The notes beneath the pieces were generated by a model, which was not told the DNA's origin, searched no databases, and saw nothing but the letters and a program-made list of their open reading frames with translations. A DNA stretch of 64,000 nt from positions 1,204,839-1,268,838 of the forward strand of contig CAUYUJ010005669.1 in NCBI GenBank assembly GCA_963575745.1. Direction: 5' to 3'. Positions 40,253 to 50,165 of this stretch are shown here, one piece after another (position 1 is the stretch's first letter; every line of letters starts with the position of its first letter). Source of the stretch: Prorocentrum cordatum (lineage: Eukaryota > Sar > Dinophyceae > Prorocentrales > Prorocentraceae). The translations under genes and the position numbers were made by a program.

Positions 40253-41186
40253 TTAGATTCCTCGCAACTTGCGTTGCTTCCCGCCGCGCTCGTCACTTGC
40301 CTCCGCAGGGCGTTTCGGCGGGTCCCTCCGCGGCGCCCGTCCCGCCTTATAGCACTTGGCGCATGCCACCAGAGTGCCTCGGTGGAAATAACTCTTCTTC
40401 TGGGCTATCGACAGATGGCCGCCGTCAGTGAACGTAGGCTTTGATCCGTCCTTCTTCAGGGGACATGCGGAACATTCCAACTTCTTCGCCACCTGCCTTT
40501 GCTCGTGGCACGCTCGGCGCACCACCGAGCGATGCTCCGAGCCCATCGCGAAGAAGTGCTCCACCTGCTTATCTGTCAGATGCGTCCTGTCCGTGAATTC
40601 TCGCTCTTTCCCGTCTGCTTCTTTCGCGCGCGCGGAGCACGTGAGCACTCGCGACTGATTGCGTTCTTCCTGGCGCTCGCGGCACATGACTGGGCGACGG
40701 TTCGAACCCGTCGCGAAGAAGTGCTTCACTTGCGTATCAGTCAGATGCGTCCTGTCCGTGAATGCTCGCTCTTTTTTCATCTGCTTCTTTCGGGCGCGCG
40801 GAGCACGTCAGCACTCGCGGCTGATTGCGTTCTTCCTGGCACGCGCGGCACACGACTGGGCGATGGTCCGAACCCTTCGCGAAGAAATGCTTCACTTGCT
40901 TATCTGTCAGGTGCGCCCTGTCCGCGAATTCTCGCTCTTGTCCATCTGCTTCTTTCGGGCGCGCGGAGCGCGTCGGCACTCGCGGCTGATTGCGTTCTTC
41001 CTGGCACGCGCGACACATGACTGGGCGATGGTCCAAACCCTTCGCGAAGAAATGCTTCACTTGCTCATCTGTTAGGTGCGCCCTGTCCGTGAATTCTCGC
41101 TCGTTCCCATATGTTTCTTTCGGGCGCGCGGGGCGCCTGAGCGCCCGCGATCGCTTGCGACGCGCGTCGCAGTCGCGGCATTTCAC
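40253..41186 (-). pseudogene. Zinc-ribbon-like module array, C-terminus of the helicase protein
   Basis: Three similar modules of about 55 residues plus a divergent last one (DNA period 165-166 bp; GCGTTCTTCC at 40661, 40827 and 40992). Consensus: T-C-S-A-R-P-K-E-A-D-G, then E-F-T-D-R-T-H-L-T-D-K-Q-V-K-H-F-F-A-K-G, then V-x-C-R-A-C-Q-E-E-R. The last module has both pairs, C-S-A-C and C-A-K-C, as in a zinc ribbon; in the other copies the second Cys of the first pair is Arg and the first Cys is sometimes lost. The frame changes once near 40775, next to a T run. It ends at 40253 with a TAG and a basic tail. Confidence 0.6.
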
Positions 41187-41243
41187 TGGCCTATGGGCTG
41201 CGCCCGTTTTCCGTTTTATAATAGTGGTTGGTTTGTTGTGTTG

Positions 41244-41627
41244 TCAGATGCGCCGCGTCCGTGAATTCCCGCCCTCTCTCCGTCTGTGTTTTTTGGGCAC
41301 TCCGAACACCTCAGCGGCTGTTCCTGGCGCGCGCTTTGTCGAGCAGCGTTCGTTGCATTCATCCACTCCGTTGTCTTCTGTGCCCCACTTGTTCCATCCG
41401 CCTTTCCTCTCCCCTGCGCACTTCTTGCAGAGCTTCTCCCCTGCGCCCTTCGTAGCGCACTGGTTCGCCGTAATTGCTGCCTCTGTCTTCAGGAAGTCAC
41501 AGCATTCAGCGCAACGGATATTGAACTTGTCTCGTACATTCTGCTGCCACCCCTGAAACTCTTTCCGCGACTTCCTCCGGGCTGGTGGCCCTGCGCACCT
41601 GTCGCATTTGCTTGTCCGCACGAACAC
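41244..41627 (-). pseudogene. Cys-rich segment of the helicase protein
   Basis: 127 codons with C-D-R-C near the start, then F-Q-G-W-Q-Q-N-V-R-D-K-F-N-I-R-C-A-E-C-C, then L-C-K-K-C-A-G-E-R and C-N-E-R-C. Paired Cys at these spacings suggest one or two zinc ribbons. It lies between the module array and the next Cys-rich segment with stops on both sides. Confidence 0.5.
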
Positions 41628-41636
41628 TCTGATCCT

Positions 41637-41930
41637 TTAGGGCCCGGCCCCCGCCACTCTGGAGACCATCTCGGCCCATTGGTCACGAGTCGTGCACCAC
41701 TTTTCTCCTGCTCCCTTCAACATCTCCGCGCGCTCGCAGCAGAAGCTCGGGCCCGACTTCGCGCCGAACCCATTCGTGCTGAATTCAGCCTTTTCCTTCA
41801 CTTTCCGACATGTCCCGCATGTTTTGCGCGGCATCAACCTCTCTTCGATGTCGGGCCACGGCAACGCTTCCCCCCGCAACTTCTGTAACAACAATCTCGT
41901 GCCTTCCAATTCTCCGTGAGTGTGCGGCTG
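41637..41930 (-). pseudogene. Cys-rich segment following helicase motif VI
   Basis: C-terminal part of an open minus frame (41637-42137). The supported part reads L-P-W-P-D-I-E-E-R-L, then C-G-T-C-R-K-V-K-E-K-A-E-F-S, then S-F-C-C-E-R and W-C-T-T-R-D-Q-W. It continues the helicase protein after a frameshift near 41900. Probably a zinc ribbon; stops at 41637. Confidence 0.5.
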
Positions 41931-43699
41931 TCTCTGCCTTCCTCCAAGTCCGCTATTACCGCGTCGAGTGTTCGCCCCTGCGCTGCGTGCGCCGCGCACG
42001 CCAACCCAGGCGAAATTATCAACTGTCTCCGTCGCACCCCCAACACGGGCTTCTTTCGATGCGAGTCCAGATGCCACGTCCGAGCGCGAGGGACTATGGG
42101 ATGCAGCCCTGGCCCCGGCATCCCTTTCAGCGCCCACTACTCGGCGTGAAAGTCCAACACGATTTGCCTTGGCATCTTGCGCAGGACTCTCGACGACACG
42201 TCCTGCACGTCTTCTTCTTCTTCATCTACCACCCATGAATGTATCGTCGCGCGACACCCTCGTAGCAATTGCTTCTCTGATCGGTCCAAATGGTCCGTCA
42301 GTACAACTGGCATGCCCACAGCAAGCGGTAACCATCCTGGCATGTCTGCACAGGCCTTGTCGCGGTATCCGAGCCACCGCGTTTTGTCTGCTGAGGTGCA
42401 CGGCCTTTCCTGGTACGTCGCGTGCGTTGCCTTATCCCGCGCATAAACCAAAGAAATCTGTTTCTTCTGGCACGCAGCCCAGTCGACGGCCCGCTGCCGC
42501 GCTACCTTGCACTTCGCATCCTGATTCGGATGTATGGCAGTGGCTTCGACGAATTGTGGAAGTGCGAACCGTTCGTCTGCGGCACTGGTGGCTACGAGAC
42601 ATCGACGCTTTCTTTCCTCTGCGCACCGCCCACACTCCAGCCCGTTGTCCTTTGCGATAGACGCCACGTTCTGCACGCAGGATAGCGAACCACACATTGG
42701 CTGGTCATGCAACCAAGGCCCTGGAACATCTGTGTGTTTCCCATGCAGAAACTGGTGCGTCCTTTCGGTCAGGGCTCCCCGTCGGAACTCATCTTGTACT
42801 GCCAGAAACCACTCGTCCTTCTCTTCCAAACGCTTGCACTCTACCAATTCCGTCATCCCCGCCACGGACCCCGGCCCCTCGCCCCAGAAGGTGTACTGAC
42901 CATGATATTCTTCGGCGCCTGGCGCATACTTTATCGCCTTCCGTGCCCATGACGTCGGAATCGCATTCAATGGAGTTCCGCCAGGAGGTTCCAACTGGTA
43001 GAAATCTCAGCAGAATAACACATTGACACCTCCAAACGGACGGTCTACCTTGTCGGCACCCACCTCCCCTTGCCTCGCTGCCGACATCACAGACCGCAAG
43101 TGCGCATCCAGCACTGCAAGAAAATGTGCACTGACCATACTGGTTTCGTCGATGATGAGCCAACGCCACTACTGAATTCGCTTCGCTGCCTCTACAGTCT
43201 TAGCACCTGGCTCTCCGCGCTTCTTACCGGATTCTGTACTGGCGCCGTGCGGAGTCATCCCAAACGCGGCGTGCAACGTGTGCCCATCCAGACTGGACGC
43301 GCTCGTGGCTTGCAACGCAACAACTTCGAAATCCAGCCCGTGTTCCCAGCCCATTACTCCTTCGAACACGTGTTTTCGTAAGGTCTCTACCACGAAGCTC
43401 TTCCCTGCGCCTGGGCCTCCGTGCAGCATCCACAGCAACGGCTCCGAACTGCCCATTGTACGCTCGTCTTCCTGACACTCAGCGATCATCCTGTCTATGA
43501 CCTTCTCTGCGACTTCTCTTTGTTTCTCATTCATGTCTACGACGCGTCCGCTGCTAGGTCCGCGCAGTCCCGCTTTCCACCGCCGCAGCGCCTCAGCGCC
43601 GCAGTGCCACCTCTGTGCACGCATGCCTGCCCATGTTATGTACGCGCGTGGTACAATATACGATTGCACGTTCTGCATGACCGACCGCCGTCGGAGCAA
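41834..43699 (-). pseudogene. PIF1-like superfamily 1B DNA helicase core
   Basis: One minus frame runs from 43699 to 41834, broken only by three in-frame stops: TAG 43171-43169, TGA 43009-43007 and TAG 42139-42137. Motifs in order: Walker A G-G-P-G-A-G-K-S (residues 94-101); A-T-S-A-S-S-L-D-G-H-T-L-H (about 131-143, the PIF1 A-A-x2-I-x-G-x-T-L-H block); Walker B W-L-I-I-D-E-T-S-M-V-S (43165-43133); D-F-Y-Q-L-E-P-P (motif III, just after the TGA); L-T-E-R-T-H near 42760; and motif VI-like L-A-C-A-A-H-A-A-Q-G-R-T-L-D just before 41.9 kb. PIF1 helicases unwind DNA 5' to 3' with ATP. Here motif VI lacks the usual K-S-Q-G Lys-Ser. No N-terminal Rep domain is visible upstream, so Helitron origin is unsupported. 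Confidence 0.82.
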
Positions 43700-43821
43700 A
43701 CGGCGGCAATTTGGCGCGGCGACATGGGGGGGCAGTGCACAAGATAAAGGCCCCGCGCGAGATAGCGAGAGCCAGGTTGTTAATGCTGCACGAACCCCCC
43801 ACCCAAGGCCTTCCCAGATAT

Positions 43822-43837
43822 CCCAAGGGGTCGGCGG
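43822..43837 (-). repeat. Right terminal inverted repeat
   Basis: CCCAAGGGGTCGGCGG, exact reverse complement of 38550-38565. Confidence 0.8.
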
Positions 43838-43852
43838 TGTGGCGTAAGCCCA

Positions 43853-44095
43853 TGAATCCTACTAGAGCTGCGTCCACCTGTGATAGTATCCTACTGGAGC
43901 TGCGTTCAGCTCTCAGAGAATCCTGCTGGAGCTGCGCGCGTATAATCCTACTGGAGCTGCGTCCATCTCTAAAAAGATCATACTCGAGCTGCGTCCGGTT
44001 CTAATAGAATCCTACTAGATATGCGTCCAGCTCCAGTCGGATCCTACTAGTGTTGCGTCCACCTCTAATAGAATCCTAAACATGCTAGAGCTGCG
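43853..44095. repeat. 32-bp array, right-hand part
   Basis: About seven more units of the AGAGCTGCGTCCAGCTCT-type repeat, resuming 15 bp after the right TIR and ending at the CAT microsatellite. Confidence 0.93.
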
Positions 44096-44375
44096 CCATC
44101 ATCATCATCAGAATCAGCATCAGCGTCGTCATCATCAACACCATCATCATCAGCAAAATCAGCATCATCATCACCGTCATCGCCATCATCAGCATCATCA
44201 TAATCATCATCATCAGCATCATCATGATCATCATCATCGTCATCATCGTCATCGTCATCATCATCATCATCATCATCGTCATCGTCACCATCATCATCAT
44301 CATCATCATCATCATCGGCAACAGCAGCATCATCATCGTCAAGGCCATCGTCATCATCAGCATCGCCAGAGCGCG
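44096..44375. repeat. CAT/CGT microsatellite
   Basis: CAT trinucleotide tract with CAG, CGT and CAC variants. Confidence 0.95.
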
Positions 44376-44389
44376 TGCCAGTGAGATCC

Positions 44390-44760
44390 CAGGAAACGTG
44401 CCCAGAGCGCTGCCAGGACGCTTCAACGGCGTTCCCAGGGAGCGCCCCCAGTGCGCTCCAGCGCTTGCAGGGCGGCCACAGGGAGCGCTCCCAGGGCGCT
44501 CCAAATGCTTTCCCAGGGCGCCCCTATGGCACCCTGAAGGGCGCTCCCAATGCAGCCCAAGGAGCGCCCCCAGTGCGACCCCAGCACCCCGCCAGCGAGA
44601 TCCCAATGCACCCCAGGGAGCGCTCCCAGTACGCCCCCAGCGCCTCCCCCAGCGCGATCCAAATGCGCTCCAGGGGGCATGCCCAGAGCGCACAGGGAGC
44701 GCCCCCAGAACGCTTGCACGGAACGTGCCCAGAGCGCCCCCAACGGTAGAATGGCATGCG
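44390..44760. repeat. GC-rich short tandem repeat (GGGAGCGCCCCCAG type)
   Basis: Irregular repeats of CCCAGGGAGCGC(C/T)CCCAGNGCG(C/A) at about 25-40 bp spacing. The words GGGAGCGCTCCC are self-complementary. Confidence 0.75.
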
Positions 44761-44937
44761 CCATCCCCTCCCGCTGTTGCGCCCTTCCTCCCCCGCCCAA
44801 TTGCGCCGTTGGTTGCGATTCCCTCCGCCCTGTTGTCCACCCACCCCCCCGGCGCTCCCGCTCGAGCGTTGCGCGGTTGCGGTTGCGACCCCCCCCCGAA
44901 ACTCCCCCTGGGGCACCTGAATCCGGTCCTCGTCAAC
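44761..44937. other. No gene recognised
   Basis: C-rich sequence with TTGCGCCGTTGG words, preceding the CAA tract. Confidence 0.4.
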
Positions 44938-44954
44938 AAATAACAACAACAGCG

Positions 44955-44986
<32 letters not shown>

Positions 44987-44990
44987 TACT
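44938..44990. repeat. CAA microsatellite, 5' of element copy A
   Basis: About sixteen CAA-type units directly preceding the dispersed element at 44996. Confidence 0.93.
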
Positions 44991-44995
44991 AGCAC

Positions 44996-45665
44996 GTGGG
45001 GACACACCGTTCTCACCAGTGCCAGGGTTTTCATAGGAGGCGGGCAATGCCCCCACTTTGTGGGGGGGCCGGTTCAAGCTCTACCAAATTTCCAAACGAC
45101 TCTTCGCCACCACCCACACCCAGCTTCCCGCCCTATGACGTTCGGACACTTCACTTCGTGGCATGCGGACGACCGTGGCTACTATTCAGGGCCCCGCGGC
45201 CGACGACGACGGCGCGCGCGCGCGAAGAAAAAACGAATGTGTCCCGCATGGTATTATTTGACAGGGATGATGGCCCTGGCAGGTGCGCAACCGTCGCTGC
45301 AGAAGTTCGAAAAAGTTGCTCGCAAAAGCCCGTTTGACAGAAATGATTAAAAATATCTGGGTTTCCTACGAATCCGCAAGAGCGCGCGGGATGAAATTTT
45401 GACATTTTTTTTTTGAAAAATCATTGGTTTTTTATGTTTTTATGTTAAAATCGTTACGAAAACTCAGGTTTTGGAAGGATTTCGTCTTGCGCGCGCGAAT
45501 GTCCACTTTACCTTATTTTTTGCAAAGGATTCTTGAAGTTTGGTTATGTTAGAACAAGAAATGTCAACTTTAGCTTAATTTTTGCAAGGGAAAACCGATC
45601 GTAACAACACAACCGGATCCGGACTCGCCCGTTTTGCCTGAGACTTCCTCACGAAAATTATTCAC
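44996..45665 (+). repeat. CAA-associated dispersed element, copy A
   Basis: About 650 bp matching 50166-50870 at high identity, including CCAGTGCCAGGGTTTTCATA near the start, a GC-rich middle (TGTCCCGCATGGTATTATTTG) and an AT-rich end (TTTGGAAGGATTTCGTCTTG, then GCGCGCGCGAATGTCC). A 60-70 bp stretch in the middle (about 45185-45215) differs from copy B. The match ends at CTTCCTCACGAAAAT (about 45647-45661). No family recognised. The minus strand also carries matching frames, so the coding strand, if any, is unclear. Confidence 0.85.
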
Positions 45666-45759
45666 TGCGTGGGGATCCCCATATGTGCATCTCCTTGCTG
45701 GCGCTCCCTTGGTGGTGGGACTCGGTGAGGACGAATCTGGATTTAAGTGTGACTGAGCT

Positions 45760-46362
<603 letters not shown>

Positions 46363-46379
46363 TACTGGCTTCTGACGGA

Positions 46380-46500
46380 GTCTGGGTTAGGTGAGCCTGA
46401 GTGTGGGTGAGTCTGAGTATGGGTACGTCTGTGTGTGCCTGACTCTGAAGAAATGAATCTGAGTGTGAGTGAGCTTGTGTATGAGTGAGTCTGGGTGCGA
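46380..46500. repeat. GAGTGT/GAGTCT degenerate repeat
   Basis: GTGAGTCTGAGTGTGGGTGA-type words. A similar block follows the satellite at 47431-47485, so the satellite is flanked on both sides by the same degenerate repeat. Confidence 0.7.
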
Positions 46501-46510
46501 GTCTGAATCC

Positions 46511-47430
46511 CAATGGTGCCCCTGGCAGTGTCTGGCGACTAGGAGGCCCGGGTCGACTCCTCTTTGGGAAGCCAAAATGCTGCCCCTGGCAGCGTTTGGT
46601 GACTATGAAGCCCCTGGTGGACCCCCCCTGGGGCTCCCAAATGATGCCCCTGGCAGCGTTTTGTGACCATGAGGCTCTCAAGAGATACATGTTGGGGACG
46701 CCAAACGGCAATTCTAGCTGAGGCGTCCCACCAAAATCGGCGCGAACGGGCTCGTGAGATCAGCCAGGGTGGCTCCCCCTTGGGGCTCCCAAATGATGCC
46801 CCTGGCAGCGTTTTGTGACCATGAGGCTCTCAAGAGATACATGTTGGGGAGGCCAAACGGCAATTCTAGCTGAGGCGTCCCACCAAAATCGGCGCGAACG
46901 GGCTCGTGAGATCAGCCAGGGTGGCTCCCCCTTGGGGCTCCCAAATGATGCCCCTGGCAGCGTTTTGTGACCATGAGGCTCTCAAGAGATACATGTTGGG
47001 GAGGCCAAACGGCAATTCTAGCTGAGGCGTCCCACCAAAATCGGCGCGAACGGGCTCGTGAGATCAGCCAGGGTGGCTCCCCCTTGGGGCTCCCAAATGA
47101 TGCCCCTGGCAGCGTTTTGTGACCATGAGGCTCTCAAGAGATACATGTTGGGGAGGCCAAACGGCAATTCTAGCTGAGGCGTCCCACCAAAATCGGCGCG
47201 AACGGGCTCGTGAGATCAGCCAGGGTGGCTCCCCCTTGGGGCTCCCAAATGATGCCCCTGGCAGCGTTTTGTGACCATGAGGCTCTCAAGAGATACATGT
47301 TGGGGAGGCCAAACGGCAATTCTAGCTGAGGCGTCCCACCAAAATCGGCGCGAACGGGCTCGTGAGATCAGCCAGGGTGGCTCCCCCTTGGGGCTCCCAA
47401 ATGATGCCCCTGGCAGCGTTTTGTGATCAT
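46511..47430. repeat. 152-bp satellite, about five near-identical copies
   Basis: GGCTCCCAAATGATGCCCCT recurs at exact 152-bp steps (marker C at 46634, 46786, 46938, 47090, 47242 and 47394). Copies appear identical except one base (GACGCC versus GAGGCC) in the first, and a truncated last copy. Upstream the same core, TGCCCCTGGCAGCGTTT, recurs at 64-bp steps (46517, 46581, 46645), suggesting that the 152-bp unit grew from an older 64-bp repeat. The unit is not a multiple of three and carries no gene. Confidence 0.97.
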
Positions 47431-47745
47431 GAGAGAGTGTGAGTGTGAGTGAATGTGACTGTGAGTGAGTCTGAGTGAGAGCGAGTCTCATCTTATCTTA
47501 TCGAGTCCTATCTTATCTTACCTCTATTACCCTCTATCTTATCTTATCTTGAGATCTCTGATCTTGTCTTAGCTTATCTTATATCAACTCATCTTATCGC
47601 ATCATATCTTGTCTTATCGTATTACTACATAGGCTGTCTTATCTTATGTATTATCCTACCTTGTCATATATCTTATCATACCTTATCATATATTGTGCTA
47701 TCTTAACTTATCTTGTAGTATGTTATCTTGTCTTGTCTTATCTGG
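47431..47745. repeat. GAGTGT block and TCTTA pentanucleotide repeat
   Basis: A short GAGTGT block, then an irregular TCTTA/TCTTATC repeat from 47491 to 47745. Confidence 0.88.
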
Positions 47746-47749
47746 TGAT

Positions 47750-47825
47750 TATTATTGGGAGGAGGGAGGCGGGAGGCGGGAGGAAGAAGGAGGAGGAGGA
47801 GTGGGAGGCGTCAGAGTAATAACAA
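47750..47825. repeat. GGA purine tract
   Basis: GGAGGGAGGC and GGA units between the pentanucleotide repeat and element copy C. Confidence 0.75.
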
Positions 47826-47940
47826 GAACCCCGAGACTTCCTCACGAAAATGGTGAAAATGAGGCTGCGGCCTAGGCGCGGCGGGGGGGTCGTGCACCAG
47901 GGGTCCCAACAATAATTATTCTTTAGAAGTAATAATGTTC
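47826..47940 (+). repeat. CAA-associated element, 3'-end fragment (copy C)
   Basis: Matches the 3' end of copy B (50845-50945): GACTTCCTCACGAAAATG, GCTGCGGCCTAGGCGCGGCG, CAACAATAATTATTCTTTAG, ending AATAATGTTCAACAAC. Only the last 110 bp are present, as expected of a 5'-truncated retroposon. Confidence 0.85.
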
Positions 47941-47990
47941 AACAACAACAACAACAGCAACAACAACAACAGCAACAACAACAATCAGTT
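47936..47990. repeat. CAA microsatellite
   Basis: CAA/CAG units directly following copy C. Confidence 0.92.
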
Positions 47991-48129
47991 TAATATGGTT
48001 CGCTTTTACTGGCACACGTGTCTTGCACCCAATATACCCCAACCCTCGAAACCCGCCCACTTCGTCTTCGATTGCACCCCCTTTCGGGGGGAATCTCTTC
48101 CTTGTCGGCCACTGGCCGACTGCGAAGAA
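47991..48129. other. No gene recognised
   Basis: Includes TCGATTGCACCCCCTTTCGG, similar to TCGATCGCACCCCCTTAGGG at 48909, so another dispersed repeat is present downstream of both CAA tracts. Confidence 0.45.
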
Positions 48130-48510
48130 ATCTCGAGCGAGAGCGCCGTTCCTAAGTTCGGGGGCCTCTCTGGCCAGGGGCTCTCGAAATACCCATGGAG
48201 AAATATCGAACGGGAGCCCTTGTCGCCGTGTCTGGGCATCCACCAACTTGCCTGAAGTACGTGAAGGTCTCGAGCGAGAGCGCCGTTCCTGAGTTCGGGG
48301 GCCTTCTTGGCCAGGGGCCCTCGGAGTAAATCGTGAGGAAATATCGAGCAGGAACCCTTGTCGTCGTGGCTGGGCCTCCGCCAACCTAATTGAATTGCGA
48401 GGAAGTTTCGAGCGAGAGCGCCGTTCCCGAGTTCGGCGGCCTCTCTGGCCAGGGTCTCGGGGTAAATTGTAAGGAAGTATCGAGCGGGAGCCGCTGTTGT
48501 CGCAGCAGGG
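48130..48510. repeat. Tandem repeat of 137-148 bp, three copies
   Basis: TCGAGCGAGAGCGCCGTTCC starts at 48133, 48270 and 48418. Each unit continues with GAGTTCGGGGGCC, TGGCCAGGG and GAGGAAATATCGAGC. A related, more diverged stretch occurs at 49815-49925. Confidence 0.88.
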
Positions 48511-48649
48511 CCTCCAAGGGCCCACATTTACGCTCAAGCCAACGCTCGAGCGGGACCCTCGTTTTCAGAGAAAATGTAGCCGGCGTCGAGGCGGGAGTGC
48601 GCAAAACCGTTTCCGGAGATCAGCAATCATTATTGTACTGAAACGTGTA

Positions 48650-48660
48650 TTCAACAGCAA

Positions 48661-48695
<35 letters not shown>

Positions 48696-48710
48696 ACAAC
48701 AGCAACAACC

Positions 48711-48767
<57 letters not shown>

Positions 48768-48832
48768 GCAACAACAACAACAGCAACAATAAAATCAACA
48801 AGCACAACAACAACAACAGCAGCAATCAAGTT
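48650..48832. repeat. CAA/CAG microsatellite
   Basis: About sixty CAA/CAG units, purest CAA at 48715-48765. Confidence 0.95.
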
Positions 48833-49029
48833 AAGGCTGTTCGCTCTTATCAGCTCGCGTGCCATTCAATACGTATATCCCAAACTATCGATATCAGCCC
48901 TGTTCGTCGTCGATCGCACCCCCTTAGGGGTAGCTTTCTCGTACCTGCACCGTGTATTTCGTGCAGCCCCTAAGGCAGAGGAAGAGAGGGCCGTTGGGGA
49001 TGAGGGGGGAAGGAGGAGGCAGAGGAGCA
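48833..49029. other. No gene recognised
   Basis: Short spacer containing the TCGATCGCACCCCC dispersed word. Confidence 0.4.
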
Positions 49030-49145
49030 GGATGTGGAGGTGGAGGAGGAGGAGGAGGAGGAGGAGGAGGAGGAGGAGGAGGAAGAGGAGAGGGAGGAGG
49101 ACGAGGACGGGGAACGCAGAGGAGGCAGAGGAGAGGAAAAAGACG
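49030..49145. repeat. GGA microsatellite
   Basis: GGA units grading into GAGGACGAGG. Confidence 0.92.
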
Positions 49146-49239
49146 ACGACGAACAGGACAGCCGTCGCACCTTTCGTCTTCATGTCCGCAGTAACCACAA
49201 GGACCTCATTTGGTAAATATTTTGGCTGTCGTGAGCTCC

Positions 49240-49700
49240 TGAGGGGCAGTCCTGGGGGTCACGAAGGGCACAAAATGCGGGACCACAGAAGGCAGCGACG
49301 CGACCGCTGAGGGTCGCACCAGGGCCACGAAGGGCAGCGAGGGGGCCACAGAGGGCGACAGCAGGGCCACGAAGGGCATGCATACAAGGCTACGGCGGGC
49401 GCGAGCGAGCGGGGGGCCACGACGGGCAGCAATGGGGCCACAAAGGGCGACAGCGGGGCCGCGACGGGCAGCAATGGATGCACGAAGAGCAGCGAGGGGG
49501 CTACGAAGGGCGACAACGAGGCCACGAAGGGCATGCATATGGGACCACGGCGGGCGCGTGCGAGCGGTGGTCGCGAAGACCATATAACGCGGAACCACAA
49601 AGGGCAGCGACGGGGCCACTGAGGGCAGCAACGGGTCCACGAAAGGCGCAAGCGAAGGCGGCCGGGGAACCACTACGGGCAGCGATGGGCATTAAGAGCG
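49240..49700. repeat. About 21-bp minisatellite (GGCCACGAAGGGCAGCGA)
   Basis: About twenty imperfect copies of GGGCCACGAAGGGCAGCGAC. A longer-range block, CACGAAGGGCATGCATA followed by GGCGGGCGCG, recurs near 49370 and 49527 (about 157 bp apart). Source of repetitive plus and minus frames. Confidence 0.88.
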
Positions 49701-50080
49701 GGGGAAGGGCAGCAAGAGGCGACTGGAGTCCCTAACGGGCGGGAGCCGTTGTTGTTGTTGCTGTTGTACTTTGGGGGCCCGCCGCCCGCCTCGAGGAGCG
49801 GCATCTGAATAAATTGTTAGGAAGTCCCACGCGAAAGCGCGATTCCTCAGCAGATCGCCAAGAGGTCTCAAGCGAAAGCAAGATTTCGAAATGACTAGTG
49901 AGGAAGCATCAGGCGGGAGCCGTTGTTGTTGCAACTCGGGGGCCCGCCGCCTAGGTTGAGGTTCAAGAGTTTCCCTGATAAAAGAAAGACAACGTGCGAG
50001 CCCTGGGAGGGGTACTCCGATAGGAAAATACAATGATTACCAGAGAGGAAGGATCATCCATAATCAGTATTCAGAAATCA
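49701..50080. other. Diverged copy of the 48.1 kb tandem unit
   Basis: CGGGAGCCGTTGTTGTTG occurs at about 49741 and 49915 with CGAAAGC-type words between, related to the CGAGCGAGAGC repeat. No gene. Confidence 0.5.
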
Positions 50081-50082
50081 AC

Positions 50083-50086
50083 GTTC

Positions 50087-50142
<56 letters not shown>

Positions 50143-50163
50143 CCACAACAACAACAACAACAA
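50083..50163. repeat. CAA microsatellite, 5' of element copy B
   Basis: About 26 CAA units ending in CAATCATTTTACC. Confidence 0.95.
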
Positions 50164-50165
50164 TC

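Larger units (their letters stand above)
38550..43837. mobile_element. TIR-bounded 5.29 kb element carrying a PIF1-like helicase
   Basis: Perfect 16-bp terminal inverted repeats (38550-38565 and 43822-43837) bracket a segment lying between two parts of the same 32-bp array. Inside, from left: 376-bp tandem repeats (38.9-40.25 kb) and, on the minus strand, zinc-ribbon-like modules, further Cys-rich segments and a PIF1-like helicase core (40253-43699). The simplest reading is a transposable element inserted into the array. No transposase or Rep domain was recognised, and no clear target-site duplication; the repeated flank makes one hard to define. 15 bp (43838-43852) lie between the right TIR and the resumed array. 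Confidence 0.65.

Noticed and set aside
39235-40296. 353-codon minus-strand gene
   Set aside because: The frame is three copies of a 126-residue repeat created by the 376-bp tandem repeat; plus frames are equally open.
40696-40712. tRNA-like T arm (5-bp stem GACGG/CCGTC, loop TTCGAAC)
   Set aside because: No matching acceptor, D or anticodon arm is present, and the site lies in a protein-coding repeat whose other copies lack the T-loop sequence.
40253-43699. Helitron (Rep/helicase) element
   Set aside because: A PIF1-like helicase is present but no Rep/HUH motif is visible upstream, and the segment is bounded by terminal inverted repeats, which Helitrons lack.
47216-47491. 91-codon minus ORF over the 152-bp satellite
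   Set aside because: The 152-bp unit is not a multiple of three, so no frame is maintained across copies; this is a chance frame at the array end.
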